Positions 1 to 9,691 are shown, numbered from the stretch's first letter. The stretch: DNA of 64,000 nucleotides from VBOC01 sp035635475 (GCA_035635475.1 DASQAZ010000134.1:13525-77524), one strand, 5' to 3'. Notes: generated by a model from the letters alone, not told the origin. Program-made: numbers and translations.

Positions 1-2
1 TC

Positions 3-749
3 CTGCTGTTGATGTTTCTTTCCACGGGACCGGCATTGCTCGCCCAGCAGGACGAGGAAGAGCCGCTTCCTCCGCCGCGGCATGGCGGAGCGGCGAAGAT
101 CGGCGGGGCCATCGGTTTCACGACGAGCTACCTCTTTCTCGACATGGATGCATTCAATCAGGTGTTTGGCAATGCAAGCGCGGCGCAGTTCAGCAGTAAA
201 GGGATGGTCCTGTATGGCGGCCAGGGGTACGGATATGTCATGATTGTCCCCAATCTTCGCATCGGGTATCTGAACATGGGGGGGACCCGGAAGTCGCTCT
301 CGGTCGAGGGAAATACGCGCCGTTACATCGACCTTTCGGTCGGATTCAGCGGCGCATCATTCGACTACGTCATCCCGGTCGTTCCGCGGCTTGATCTTTC
401 GCTGGGCGTCCTTGTGGGCGGCGGCGGCGTGGATATCACGATGTCGCGCGACGAAGGGTTCGCGAAAACATGGGACAAAGTCTGGACCGATTTCGGGGAT
501 CCGGGCACGGCGGCAGTGGAATACTCCCGCAAGCTCTCGGGGAGGTTTTTCATCTACCAGCCGTCAATTAATATCGAATTCGCACTCCTGCGCTGGCTCG
601 GATTGCGGGCCGGGGCGAGCTATCTCGGAATGGCCGGGGGAAGCTGGCAAATCGACGACCGGTACGAACTCATCGGCGTTCCAGACAATATCAGCGGCAA
701 GGGTTGGATGATCAACGGGGGAGTGTTCGTCGGTACGTTTCTTTTTTAG
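3..749 (+). CDS. Outer-membrane beta-barrel-like protein, 5' end cut by window
   Basis: The reading frame is open from the first bases of the window, so the true start lies upstream. The first residues (LLLMFLSTGPALLAQQ) read as the end of a signal peptide with cleavage near the Ala-Gln. The mature part is rich in alternating hydrophobic and Gly/aromatic residues, and the protein ends in Phe (GTFLF), the usual C-terminal signal of proteins inserted into the outer membrane by the BAM complex. I do not recognise a named family. The gene converges on the acyl-CoA synthetase gene and their ends overlap by 4 bp. Assignment as an outer-membrane barrel is inferred from composition and the C-terminal Phe. 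Confidence 0.6.
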   Translation: MLLMFLSTGPALLAQQDEEEPLPPPRHGGAAKIGGAIGFTTSYLFLDMDAFNQVFGNASAAQFSSKGMVLYGGQGYGYVMIVPNLRIGYLNMGGTRKSLSVEGNTRRYIDLSVGFSGASFDYVIPVVPRLDLSLGVLVGGGGVDITMSRDEGFAKTWDKVWTDFGDPGTAAVEYSRKLSGRFFIYQPSINIEFALLRWLGLRAGASYLGMAGGSWQIDDRYELIGVPDNISGKGWMINGGVFVGTFLF

Positions 750-2470
750 GTGCCCGACTCGCTCCGTTCGGTAAACTGCTCCGACTTCCATCTTTCAAAG
801 AGAGGCTTGAGCCTGTTCCTCTGGTACTTTCCCGTGGAGGTGACGGGGATATCATTCCCGAACACGACGACTTTGGGGCACTTCGGGAAGGGAAAAAACC
901 GGCGGCAGTAACCGATCACGTCCTCCTCGCTCAGGCTCGCGCGTTCCTCCGGTTGAACGTAGGCTCCCACTTCCTCACCGTACCAATCGTTATCGAAGCC
1001 GACCGCAAGCCCTGCCTTGACCCCCGGTACGTTCATGAGCACCTCATCGATCTCAAACGGCGAGATATTCACGCCGCCCCTGATGATCAGCTCTTTGATA
1101 CGGCCCGTTATAAAAAAAAACTTTCTTCCGTTCTCATCGTAGCGAAAAAAACCTTCGTCTCCGCTCCGGAACCACCCATGCGTAAACGCGGCGTCATTGG
1201 CTTCGGCGTTTGCGTCGTAACCCTTCATGACGTTGAGGCCCCGGATCACGATTTCTCCGCGCGCCTCTTCCGCGAGCTCGTTTCCGCGATCGTCATGGAT
1301 CGACATTTCATTCGGCGGAATGGGCACGCCGATGGAGGGAAATCCGCAGCCGGTCAGCCAACGCCGGTGCGCTTCGGGTGAGAGGTCGACGGGAAGGAAA
1401 CAGGAGTAACAGGTCGTCTCGGAGAGGCCGTATCCGTGGACGATCGGAATCTTAAAACGATCTTCGAAGCGCCCGGCGAGCTCGGTGGTAAGCGGGCCGG
1501 CTCCGCAAATAAGATGCCGGAAGCGCGACAGATCCTCCGCCGGACAATCGGGATGTTCGTGCAACAGAAACTGAAGCAGCGTGGGAACCACGCTCGCAAC
1601 ATGGACACCTTCGGCGGCGATGCGCGGAAAGAATTTGCCGGTATGGAATTTTTGATTTAAGACCACGCTGCCGCCGTAGTACAAGGGAGTCATGATTGTG
1701 ACCACGATCCCGTTGACGTGGTGAAGGGGCAGGACGCACATCATTCTTTGATCGGGCGTCATCCCGTGCCATTCCGCGATCCCCTGAGCATCGACGAGAA
1801 GATTTTCCTGTGTAAGCACCACGCCCTTCGGGAGGCCCGTTGTTCCGGAGGTGTAAATTAAAAGGGCTTCGTCGTTCCCGTCCGGCTGCTGATCGGGCGG
1901 CACGGCCGCCGGCTGGCGGGCAATCTGTGCGTGGAAATTTCCTTCGGGGCCGCCGGTTGATTCTGAACCGACGCGTACGATCGTTTTGATGCCGGGGGTC
2001 CCGGCGATGATTCTCCCGAGCCGTTCGAAAAACTCCTCGCGGACGAGCGCGAGTTTGCACCGCGAATTCTGAAGGATGTAGCCGATCCGACGATCGTCTT
2101 CTCCCACGTTGACCGGCACCACCACCGCGCCGATCAGGAATGCGGCAACATACTGTATGACGGCATCCGGATGGTTGAACGATACAGTGGCGATCCGGTC
2201 GCCCTTGCGGATACCGGCGCTCAGGAGATAATTTGCGGTCCGGCCGGCGAGTCCGGAGAATTCGTTGTACGTGTACGTGCGGCGCGCATCTGGGAGCGCG
2301 CCGGAATCTTTTTGATCCGGGTAAAAGATGAGCCACACCTTATCGCCATACCTCTCCACCTGAGACCGCAACAATTCGCCCACGTTTGCATACGCGGTGC
2401 TCCGCCGGGCAGCAGGGACTCCCCCGATCGAACGCGCCTTGAGAAGGGCATCGCTCCGGCTAACTGCCAT
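746..2470 (-). CDS. Acyl-CoA synthetase, ANL (AMP-forming) superfamily
   Basis: This 574-residue protein should activate a carboxylic acid with ATP to an acyl-adenylate and transfer it to CoA. The ATP-binding signature YTSGTTGLPKG is at about 206-216, the A5 motif YGLSETT at about 347-353, the hinge region ITGRIKELIIRGG precedes the C-terminal domain, and the catalytic lysine lies in STGKYQRN near the C-terminus. The length is typical of fatty-acid or dicarboxylate CoA ligases; the substrate cannot be read from sequence. It is the last gene of a minus-strand trio and its start overlaps the M28 peptidase gene by 11 bp, suggesting translational coupling. Confidence 0.88.
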   Translation of the reverse strand: MAVSRSDALLKARSIGGVPAARRSTAYANVGELLRSQVERYGDKVWLIFYPDQKDSGALPDARRTYTYNEFSGLAGRTANYLLSAGIRKGDRIATVSFNHPDAVIQYVAAFLIGAVVVPVNVGEDDRRIGYILQNSRCKLALVREEFFERLGRIIAGTPGIKTIVRVGSESTGGPEGNFHAQIARQPAAVPPDQQPDGNDEALLIYTSGTTGLPKGVVLTQENLLVDAQGIAEWHGMTPDQRMMCVLPLHHVNGIVVTIMTPLYYGGSVVLNQKFHTGKFFPRIAAEGVHVASVVPTLLQFLLHEHPDCPAEDLSRFRHLICGAGPLTTELAGRFEDRFKIPIVHGYGLSETTCYSCFLPVDLSPEAHRRWLTGCGFPSIGVPIPPNEMSIHDDRGNELAEEARGEIVIRGLNVMKGYDANAEANDAAFTHGWFRSGDEGFFRYDENGRKFFFITGRIKELIIRGGVNISPFEIDEVLMNVPGVKAGLAVGFDNDWYGEEVGAYVQPEERASLSEEDVIGYCRRFFPFPKCPKVVVFGNDIPVTSTGKYQRNRLKPLFERWKSEQFTERSESGT

Positions 2471-4739
2471 AGCGACCGGTCGAACTGAACACTGTCCGGG
2501 GAATCACGTAGGTCATCTCTCCTTCGACGGTGACAGGGTCCGCGAGGCCGTCGAACATCACCTCGATGTTTTCCCGAACAGTGTCTCTGCCAACGACCGA
2601 GAATCGCACGGGAATCGTGAGAACCGAGTCCGGGAACGAGTACCACTCGAGGTGTGTGCCTCCCTTATTCGTGTAAGAGTAAAACGGGCTTTCGAATCCT
2701 CCGACGTTTTGTCCGGCGGTCGAATACGTAACGGAGACGGTGTAAGACCGCCTCGTTGCCGCCAGCCGCAGCTCGACATCGTAGCGGGTCGTATCTCCGG
2801 ACTTCTCGTGCCGCTCGGACCGCCCGACGGAGAGCCATGTGGTGTCAAATTCCGGCCCCGGCGGAAAATCGAGCTCCGTGATTGTCGAGCCGATCGAGGT
2901 ATCGGTGCCGGCATGAGCAATCTTCATTCCCCTCAAATATTCTGAACCCTGAAGAGCGACCGCCCGGGTGTGGCGCGAGAGATCGCAACGTTCATTGATG
3001 CGCACATCCCGATACCACCACTGGTTGTAAACCGGAATGGCGGTCAAATACCCTGCCATGCAAATGAATAAAACGACGGAAATGAAAAGCGCGGCCTTCG
3101 ATCCGATGATCGAAACAAGGGGCTTGAGTTCGCGGGAATCTCTGATGATGAAGGAGAGCGCATACAGAAACGGCAGAAGGGTCACGCTCAACCAGCCGAT
3201 CATCAGACCGTTAAAGATCAGCCACGAGCCCGGACTTGACGGGATCGCGGATGCGATGCTGCGGAAGACGAGATCGTCCCACTCGGAGAAGATCAGACGG
3301 AAGAGCCACCAGGGGGAGAGGGCCACAAGGCACAACTTGAGAATGGGCTTACGGACGAACGCCGACAGGCTGATCAGGAAAAGCGCCACGGCCGGCTCGA
3401 CAGCCAGCTTAAGATAAAAGGTTCCGCTGGCCAGACTCGCAACCGCCAGCACCACGATCGGCAGCGCCAGAAGAATTGCCGACCGCTTGAAGTAGACGTA
3501 GGGGCAGAGGGATACTCTCAGTTTTCGAAGCAGCCGAACTGTCAGCCAGGCGCCGATAGCGACGGACGGGATTGCAAGAACATAGTAGAGGGGGATCGAG
3601 GTAAGCCAGGGATGGCGGATCCCCCTGATGAGCGCGATGACATCCGATGACAGCCAGCCGCACACAGCGATGATGAGCGATGCGAGAGCGATCTTGATCC
3701 CCGACCAGCGGACGCGAAGAGGGGAATCCGGAGGCTCGCGCCGTCGGCGAACCGGGACGAAGGCGGCCGCGGCGAGAGCGATCGCCAGCACGGCGAATCC
3801 CACGACAGCCCAGAGCGGGATGAAGATCGGAGTATGAAAGACCAGATAGAGCCAGTACTGCTCGGTCCGCCGGGCCGGCACTCCGGAATCGAACCGGTCG
3901 ACAAGCCTGGCGAAGAGCTCGGACGTGCGCTTCAATCCCGCGGCGTCGTAGTTCTCAAAATTATCGCGCGGCGTGTGGATCGGCTTGCCGATGTCGGTTG
4001 AAACGTCGACCGCCGGGATGCCGCGCTCCAGAAATGGCTCATGATCGGAGCCGGAACCTTGTTTGAATGCATAGTTCTCAGAGAAGAAATGCGTCGGGTA
4101 CCCAAGGTGGTCGTATCCGAGGTTGTAGAATTCCTGGATGGCTGCGCTTACGAGCCAGGAGGGCGCGCTGGCGCCGTGACGGTCGGGATCGATTTCAATC
4201 CGCCCGAGCCCGTTCGCCATATCGGCCTGCAACATGAGATCGACGCTGTCGATCCCGCTGAACGCGCTCGCGAAGTACTTTGAACCCTCCAGTCCCTGTT
4301 CTTCACCCCCAAAACAGCAGAACACAAGCGTCGACCGCATCGGTTTCCGGCCGAGCTCGCCGGCGAGCTCCATCACCACCGCCGCTCCCGAGCCGTCGTC
4401 ATCGGCGCCGGGGACTTCGGGCCCGGCGGAGTCGATGTGGCCCCCGATCAGGATAATCCGGGTCGAACTTCCTCTCTTGATCCCCACGGCAATGCCGCTG
4501 GAGGTATTCACCTTCGATGTGCGTTCGAAGGGCATGATGTAGGCGGTGTCGCAGCCCGCCGCCTTGAATTGGGAAACGGCATATTCGAGTGCGCGGTGCT
4601 CCGACGGCGAGCCCATGGGCCTCGGTCCGATCTCAACGGCGAGATGCCGCACGAATTGTACGGCGCGCTCCGCCGAGTATTGGCCGTGCGAGGAGAGCGG
4701 CCAGAGAAGGAACAGGAAGAGCGCCGGACGGAATCTCAT
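2460..4739 (-). CDS. Membrane-embedded M28-family zinc aminopeptidase
   Basis: The 759-residue protein starts with a signal peptide (about 1-19). An M28 peptidase domain follows with all the expected zinc ligands: H101 (GGHIDS), D113 (PGADDDGSG), catalytic Glu and ligand at E146/E147 (FGGEEQG), D172 (QADMANG) and H255 (HTPRDN). From about residue 300 to 590 there are roughly nine hydrophobic segments, then a soluble C-terminal region of about 150 residues rich in beta strands. The catalytic domain would face the periplasm. This resembles the Fxna/endoplasmic-reticulum metallopeptidase layout of M28 fused to a polytopic domain. The start overlaps the hydrolase stop by 4 bp, so the trio is probably one operon. 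Confidence 0.85.
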   Translation of the reverse strand: MRFRPALFLFLLWPLSSHGQYSAERAVQFVRHLAVEIGPRPMGSPSEHRALEYAVSQFKAAGCDTAYIMPFERTSKVNTSSGIAVGIKRGSSTRIILIGGHIDSAGPEVPGADDDGSGAAVVMELAGELGRKPMRSTLVFCCFGGEEQGLEGSKYFASAFSGIDSVDLMLQADMANGLGRIEIDPDRHGASAPSWLVSAAIQEFYNLGYDHLGYPTHFFSENYAFKQGSGSDHEPFLERGIPAVDVSTDIGKPIHTPRDNFENYDAAGLKRTSELFARLVDRFDSGVPARRTEQYWLYLVFHTPIFIPLWAVVGFAVLAIALAAAAFVPVRRRREPPDSPLRVRWSGIKIALASLIIAVCGWLSSDVIALIRGIRHPWLTSIPLYYVLAIPSVAIGAWLTVRLLRKLRVSLCPYVYFKRSAILLALPIVVLAVASLASGTFYLKLAVEPAVALFLISLSAFVRKPILKLCLVALSPWWLFRLIFSEWDDLVFRSIASAIPSSPGSWLIFNGLMIGWLSVTLLPFLYALSFIIRDSRELKPLVSIIGSKAALFISVVLFICMAGYLTAIPVYNQWWYRDVRINERCDLSRHTRAVALQGSEYLRGMKIAHAGTDTSIGSTITELDFPPGPEFDTTWLSVGRSERHEKSGDTTRYDVELRLAATRRSYTVSVTYSTAGQNVGGFESPFYSYTNKGGTHLEWYSFPDSVLTIPVRFSVVGRDTVRENIEVMFDGLADPVTVEGEMTYVIPRTVFSSTGRYGS

Positions 4740-5644
4740 GCGAGATTTTTTTCAAAAAATTCAAGCAGCTTGACTTCGTACGCCTTACCGCCCACTTCCC
4801 ATGTATCGTTGTGGGAGGCATGCTCGATGGGAAACAGCTCCTTTTTCGCCGGGGTGTTGTCGTAGAGCATGATCGAGTAATTGTGCGTGATGAGGCGGTC
4901 GTTCTTTCCGTAGATGAACAAGATGGGGATGTCGAGATTCTTCACCGATTGAACCGGTGAGACGTCGCTCGCCCGGAAATTCGCAATTCTCTCCGAGCGC
5001 ACAATGACGAGGTTCCGCAGGTAGTGAAAGGGAAGACGGATCATCCGCTTCTGATAATCATCGAAAATCGAGCGCAGGGTTGCGAATGAGTTTTCCGCAA
5101 TCACGGCCGCGATGCGCGGGTCGACGGCCGCCGCTTGAATGGCCACTGCGGCTCCCATCGAAGTGCCGAACGCTCCCATCTTTCCAAGGGTAAGATCCTT
5201 CCGGGCGTTCAAATAATCGATGATTCTGACGACGTCGATCTTTTCGTAATAGCCGTAGGTGCAAAACTTCCCGCCGCTCTCACCGTGCCTCCGTGCATCG
5301 TACAGGAACACATTAAATCGGTTGTCATGCAGGAGCTTGGCCAGCCGCAGCCCGTCGATTTTACAGTCCGCCACTCCGTGAAGGTACAGAACAGTTCCCT
5401 TTACCGGCGGATCGGCTCTGATGAGCCAGGAACTGAGCGAAATCCCCTCTTCAATCGGGACATCGATTTGCTCGGAAGGCAGGTGCAATTCCGACGGCAT
5501 GGTGGGCAGGTGGAGCGCCCGGTAAAATTCCGGCGTTCGCCTCCGCGGCTTCAAAAGTATGCTGGGGCCGATCACCAGGAGGATGATCGTTGCGCTCGCA
5601 AGAAAGAGCAGCAGAACCGCTCCGAGCGGCAGGACGAATGTCAT
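4736..5644 (-). CDS. Membrane-anchored alpha/beta hydrolase
   Basis: A single N-terminal transmembrane anchor (about 5-30) precedes an alpha/beta-hydrolase fold of the BAAT/Frsa-like type. The oxyanion region is YLHGVADC (about 87-94), the nucleophile is S162 in GTSMGA, the acid is D248 (YGKNDRL) and the base is H274 or H277 (EHASHND). Length (302) is normal for this family. It would act at the periplasmic or cytoplasmic face of the inner membrane on an ester or amide that cannot be specified. It is the first gene of the minus-strand trio with the M28 peptidase and acyl-CoA synthetase, and diverges from the glycosyltransferase gene. Confidence 0.82.
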   Translation of the reverse strand: MTFVLPLGAVLLLFLASATIILLVIGPSILLKPRRRTPEFYRALHLPTMPSELHLPSEQIDVPIEEGISLSSWLIRADPPVKGTVLYLHGVADCKIDGLRLAKLLHDNRFNVFLYDARRHGESGGKFCTYGYYEKIDVVRIIDYLNARKDLTLGKMGAFGTSMGAAVAIQAAAVDPRIAAVIAENSFATLRSIFDDYQKRMIRLPFHYLRNLVIVRSERIANFRASDVSPVQSVKNLDIPILFIYGKNDRLITHNYSIMLYDNTPAKKELFPIEHASHNDTWEVGGKAYEVKLLEFFEKNLA

Positions 5645-5692
5645 CTATGAGGGGAAGTGCCGATGTGAATTTCACGATGTTGTGGGGGAATC

Positions 5693-5701
5693 CAAATAAT
5701 A
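5693..5701 (-). promoter_or_regulatory. Possible -10/-7 element for the hydrolase-peptidase-ligase trio
   Basis: Read on the minus strand this is TATTATTTG, close to the Bacteroidota -7 consensus TAnnTTTG, about 50 bp upstream of the hydrolase start in the short divergent intergenic region. No convincing -33/-35 box is seen, so this is a weak call. Confidence 0.25.
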
Positions 5702-5730
5702 TAGGAAGAGACAGATCGGGATGCAAGAGA

Positions 5731-5759
5731 TTCCATCTCTCGCCCAATATTCGTATATT
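5731..5759 (+). promoter_or_regulatory. Candidate promoter for the GT4 gene, giving an almost leaderless transcript
   Basis: TTCCAT (5731-5736), a 17-bp spacer and TATATT (5754-5759) are followed only 8 bp later by the ATG at 5767. If this is the promoter, transcription would begin at or next to the start codon. No Shine-Dalgarno sequence precedes the ATG, which agrees with leaderless translation. Confidence 0.3.
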
Positions 5760-5766
5760 TTTGTCC

Positions 5767-6882
5767 ATGAATCCATTTCCGGGGAAAGTCGCGCTCGTGC
5801 ATGACTGGCTCGTCGGCATGAGAGGCGGTGAAAAGGTGCTGGAGGTTTTGTGCGAACTGTTCCCGCACGCAACGCTCTTTACGCTCGTGCACCGGGCCGG
5901 CAGCGTCGCTGCGTCGATCGAGCGCTTGCCCATCAGGACCTCTTTTATTCAGCATCTCCCGTTCGGCCGGAGTCATTACCGCTATTTCCTCCCCCTCTTT
6001 CCCTACGCCGCAGAAGGGCTTGATGTCCGGGAATTCGACCTGGTGATATCGAGCAGTCACGCCGCGGCGAAGGGGGCCCGGGTCCGGGAGGGAGCTCTGC
6101 ACGTGTGCTACTGCCATTCTCCGATGCGATACATCTGGGATCAATATGAGCAGTATTTCGGCGCCGGGCGGGCGCCGTTCGCAGTCCGGAAGGGAATGAA
6201 TTATTTTCTGGCCGGACTTCGACGGTGGGACGTCGAAACGGCGAAGGATGTTCGGCATTTTATAGCGAATTCCCGTGCGGTGCAGGCTCGCATATTGAAA
6301 ATTTATGGACGGGAATCGACCGTGATCTACCCCCCCGTCGATGTGAGCAGCTTCGAGCTCTCGTTGAAAGACGACGGCTACTTCCTGGCCGTCTCCGCCC
6401 TCGTCCCCTACAAGCGGCTCGATGTTGCGATCGAGGCATTCAACCGCCTGCGGAAACGCCTGGTCATCGTCGGGTCAGGCCCGGAAGAGCGCGCTCTCCG
6501 CGCGGTTGCCGGCGGGACAATCGAGTTCACCGGCTGGGTGGATGAGCGCGAGCTGAAGCGATACTACGGGGGCTGCCGGGCGCTGATCTTCCCGGGAGTC
6601 GAGGATTTCGGCATCGTGCCAGTTGAAGCGATGGCGTGCGGCAAGCCCGTCATCGCGTTGGCGAAGGGGGGAGCGCTCGAGACGGTCGTGGACGGGAAAA
6701 CCGGAGTCTTCTTCTCTGATCAAACCCCGGAATCCCTCGCCCATGCAGTCAATCAATTTGAGAAAATCAAATTTGACGGGCATGCGATGAGAGTACACGC
6801 ATCCCAATTCAATAAAGAAATTTGTAAAAACCGGCTCTCGGCCCTCATCGACTCCGTGAGCGGAGTAGCGGCATCGAATTGA
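5767..6882 (+). CDS. Glycosyltransferase family 4 (mannosyltransferase-like)
   Basis: A 371-residue GT-B fold retaining glycosyltransferase. The N-terminus VALVHDWLVGMRGGEKVLE is typical of the WbaZ/mannosyltransferase branch of GT4, and the donor-binding E-x7-E motif is present as EDFGIVPVE followed by AMACGKPVIALAKGGALE. It would transfer a hexose from a nucleotide sugar to a surface glycan or lipid carrier. The ATG at 5767 is chosen because the family begins right there and the open frame upstream (from 5590) is non-conserved and overlaps the divergent hydrolase gene. No other polysaccharide genes adjoin it, so the acceptor is unknown. Confidence 0.88.
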   Translation: MNPFPGKVALVHDWLVGMRGGEKVLEVLCELFPHATLFTLVHRAGSVAASIERLPIRTSFIQHLPFGRSHYRYFLPLFPYAAEGLDVREFDLVISSSHAAAKGARVREGALHVCYCHSPMRYIWDQYEQYFGAGRAPFAVRKGMNYFLAGLRRWDVETAKDVRHFIANSRAVQARILKIYGRESTVIYPPVDVSSFELSLKDDGYFLAVSALVPYKRLDVAIEAFNRLRKRLVIVGSGPEERALRAVAGGTIEFTGWVDERELKRYYGGCRALIFPGVEDFGIVPVEAMACGKPVIALAKGGALETVVDGKTGVFFSDQTPESLAHAVNQFEKIKFDGHAMRVHASQFNKEICKNRLSALIDSVSGVAASN

Positions 6883-6955
6883 TATCGGAGTTCTTGATTT
6901 TCCAGGTTCAATTCTCTACATTACGAGCGGAGAATCCTTGCACAGTTCTTGTCTG

Positions 6956-9691
6956 ATGGAGCATCGGACCAGGCTCGTTGGCCGAGTCACCTTCCGGCTG
7001 TTGATTCCTTTCATTGTCCTCACTGCGTCCGCCCAAAACTCTTTTACCATACGGCCGACCGTCACGCCGGATCGCTTCCGGGGGATCTCCATGCACCGTG
7101 AGGAACAACCCGCCCGTCCAAAGGTCGGTCTTGTGTTGAGCGGCGGCGGTGGGCGCGGACTCGCCCAGATCGGTGTGCTCCGGGCGCTCGAAAGGCGCGG
7201 GATTCCGATCGATTTCATCGTCGGCAACAGCCTTGGCAGCGTGATCGGCGGGCTCTACTCGGCGGGATATTCCACGACGGCGATCGAGAGCATCGCGACC
7301 CACACGAACTGGAGCGAATTACTTTCCTTCTCGGGGGATACGAAGCGGACGGACCTGTTTGTGGGACAAAAACAGTCCGAAGAGGAAGGCTTCCTGCTTA
7401 TCCGCTTCGACGGCCTTGCGCCGATCATCCCTTCGGCCATTTCCACCGGCCAGCGGTTTTCAAATTTCTTCTCGTATCTGACGCTGCAGGCGGTCTATCA
7501 TCCGAATCCCGGCTTTGACGATCTGAAGGTGCGGTTTCGCGCAACGGCGACCGATCTCCTCTCGGGCCGGCGCGTCGTCCTTGACCACGGCTCTCTGGCG
7601 GAAGCGATGAGGGCGAGCGTCACCGTTCCTCTCCTCTATTCCCCCCTCGAGCGTGATTCCATGTTTCTGGTGGACGGCGGACTGAAGTCGAATATCCCGG
7701 TCGATGTAGCACGATCGGCGGGCTGCGATGTCGTGATCGCGGTGAACTCCACCAGTTCTATGCGCGGCGCCGCTCAGTTGAATGCACCGTGGGAAATCGC
7801 GGATCAGATCATGACGATCATGATGCAGGAGCCGAACGAGCGCCAGCTCGGCCTCGCCGACGTTGTCATTACTCCGGCCACGCGGGAGCGTGTCGTCTCC
7901 GATTTCTCGGGCGTCGATACGTTGATCGCTGCGGGAGAGCTTGCCGGTGAACGGGCCATCGGCCCGATCCTCGATGCTCTCAAAAAGCGTATTCAGCAAA
8001 GCTCCCCGTTGTCGATGCAGCCCTTGAAGGCGCCCCAGGTCAGCTCAAGCGGTGATTCGTTGCCGGAGGGGATCAAAATCGAAATCTTGCGCGATGCCGG
8101 CACACGGACACTCTCCCCGCAAAGCATCGCCGGTTATGTCAATCGCCTCGCGGCGAGCGGGAGATATCGGGAAGTGTACGCCGGGGTCACCGAGGCGGCG
8201 AGCCCCGCGGAAGTGGTTTTCTATCTCCGGCCGTATGCGCCGTTGGAGGAGGTAACTTTTACGGGGAACCATGCCCTTGCGGGCAAGCTGATTTCTGCAG
8301 AGCTCGACTCGGTGAAAGGCAGGGCGTTCGAGAATTCGGACCTGCAGGCGGTTCTCGAACGGATCATCAAGCTCTATCGGGTCCGAGGCTACTCGCTGGC
8401 ACGGATCGATTCTCTGGATCTCGACCGGGAACACGGACGGCTCCGGTTGAGAATCAATGAAGGGACGATCGCGCAGATCCGGTATGAGGGCAATGAACGG
8501 ACGCGGGACTATGTCATCCGGCGCGAATTTCCTCTCGATGAGGGCGATATATTCAGGATCGATCAGGCCTCCCACGGCATTGTCAATATCAAGAGCACGG
8601 GTCTCTTCGACTACGTATTGCTCGATGTGCGATACCGCGGGAACGAACCGGTCGTCGTCCTCAAAGTGAAAGAAAGCAGCTCGTCGGTTCTTCGCCTCGG
8701 CCTCCACGCCGACAACGAACACAGTCTGGTCAGCACGGTTGATATTCACGACGCCAATTTTCGCGGGGCGTGGGAGGACCTGGGACTCACCATGCGGTAC
8801 GGATATCGGGACCGTGGAATCCGTCTCGGTTACACGATCAACAGGATCTTTAACACATACTTCACATTCAATACGCAAGGATATTTTTCCTCCCGGGATG
8901 TCATCACGTACCGCGACGATCCCGCCCCCACAGGGGCGGATTGGGACCGGATCGAGTTGGGCCGTTACAAAGTAAATAAGTACGGATGGGCGCTCGCCTT
9001 CGGCAGCCGGTTTGAGCGCTTCGGGGACGTCAGCGCCGAACTGCGCGTTGAAAATCATCAGATCCGGGAGATGAGCGGCGAGGGCTACGTGCCTGAACGG
9101 TACCGCTTCGTTTCCTTGAGACTCAAGAGCACCGTCGACACCGAGAACAAGTTCCATTTTCCGACCTCGGGAATGTTCCTCGAGCTTTCGTACGAAACCG
9201 CCCTCCGAAACCTCGGGAGCGAGGTGGGGTTCGGAAAAGTCGGAGTCACCTACGAATCGTACTTCACCTTTCTTCCCCGTCATACCGTCCGCCCGAAAAT
9301 AACTGTCGGATTCGCCGATGCGACGCTCCCATTGGCCGAGCAGTTCACGGTCGGCGGCTTCGACTCGTTTCTCGGACTCAGGGAGGACGACAGTTACGGG
9401 AGACAGTTATTCGTCGTCAACGTGGAATACCGCTATTGGCTTCCGTTCAAAGTGATCTTCGAGACCTACATCAAGGCGCGATACGACCTCGGAACGATCT
9501 CCCTTATCCCGGAGGAACTGAAGTTCAACAGCTTCCGGCACGGCCTCGGTGTCGGCGTTGCGCTCGACACCCCGCTCGGCGAGACTTCGCTCGGGGCAGG
9601 CAGGAGTTTTTATCTGAACGCGGGAGGCGGGAATTCCTCCGTCAGCCTTGGCCCGATTTTATTTTATTTCTCGGTCGGGCCGAGATTGTGA
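6956..9691 (+). CDS. Patatin-like phospholipase fused to POTRA and Omp85 barrel (PlpD-like, type Vd)
   Basis: After a signal peptide (about 1-27) comes a patatin lipase domain with oxyanion loop GGGGRG (about 63-68), nucleophile S92 in GNSLG and catalytic D240 in LVDGG. Residues about 360-570 hold POTRA-like repeats (for example EVTFTGNHAL and QIRYEGNERT), and about 580-911 form an Omp85/BamA-type barrel with a VGGFDSFLGLREDD segment. This is the architecture of type Vd patatin autotransporters such as PlpD, with more than one apparent POTRA unit. It would display or release a phospholipase A at the surface. ATG 6956 is preferred over TTG 6938 because the hydrophobic leader follows directly. 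Its stop overlaps the archease start (GTGA). Confidence 0.9.
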   Translation: MEHRTRLVGRVTFRLLIPFIVLTASAQNSFTIRPTVTPDRFRGISMHREEQPARPKVGLVLSGGGGRGLAQIGVLRALERRGIPIDFIVGNSLGSVIGGLYSAGYSTTAIESIATHTNWSELLSFSGDTKRTDLFVGQKQSEEEGFLLIRFDGLAPIIPSAISTGQRFSNFFSYLTLQAVYHPNPGFDDLKVRFRATATDLLSGRRVVLDHGSLAEAMRASVTVPLLYSPLERDSMFLVDGGLKSNIPVDVARSAGCDVVIAVNSTSSMRGAAQLNAPWEIADQIMTIMMQEPNERQLGLADVVITPATRERVVSDFSGVDTLIAAGELAGERAIGPILDALKKRIQQSSPLSMQPLKAPQVSSSGDSLPEGIKIEILRDAGTRTLSPQSIAGYVNRLAASGRYREVYAGVTEAASPAEVVFYLRPYAPLEEVTFTGNHALAGKLISAELDSVKGRAFENSDLQAVLERIIKLYRVRGYSLARIDSLDLDREHGRLRLRINEGTIAQIRYEGNERTRDYVIRREFPLDEGDIFRIDQASHGIVNIKSTGLFDYVLLDVRYRGNEPVVVLKVKESSSSVLRLGLHADNEHSLVSTVDIHDANFRGAWEDLGLTMRYGYRDRGIRLGYTINRIFNTYFTFNTQGYFSSRDVITYRDDPAPTGADWDRIELGRYKVNKYGWALAFGSRFERFGDVSAELRVENHQIREMSGEGYVPERYRFVSLRLKSTVDTENKFHFPTSGMFLELSYETALRNLGSEVGFGKVGVTYESYFTFLPRHTVRPKITVGFADATLPLAEQFTVGGFDSFLGLREDDSYGRQLFVVNVEYRYWLPFKVIFETYIKARYDLGTISLIPEELKFNSFRHGLGVGVALDTPLGETSLGAGRSFYLNAGGGNSSVSLGPILFYFSVGPRL

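Noticed and set aside
704..1381. Long plus-strand frame opposite the acyl-CoA synthetase gene
   Set aside because: It shows no motif and mirrors the codon structure of the clearly real minus-strand gene.
8045..9283. 412-residue minus-strand frame inside the patatin-Omp85 gene
   Set aside because: The plus strand encodes recognised POTRA and barrel sequence; the reverse frame has no family features and is typical of GC-rich shadow frames.
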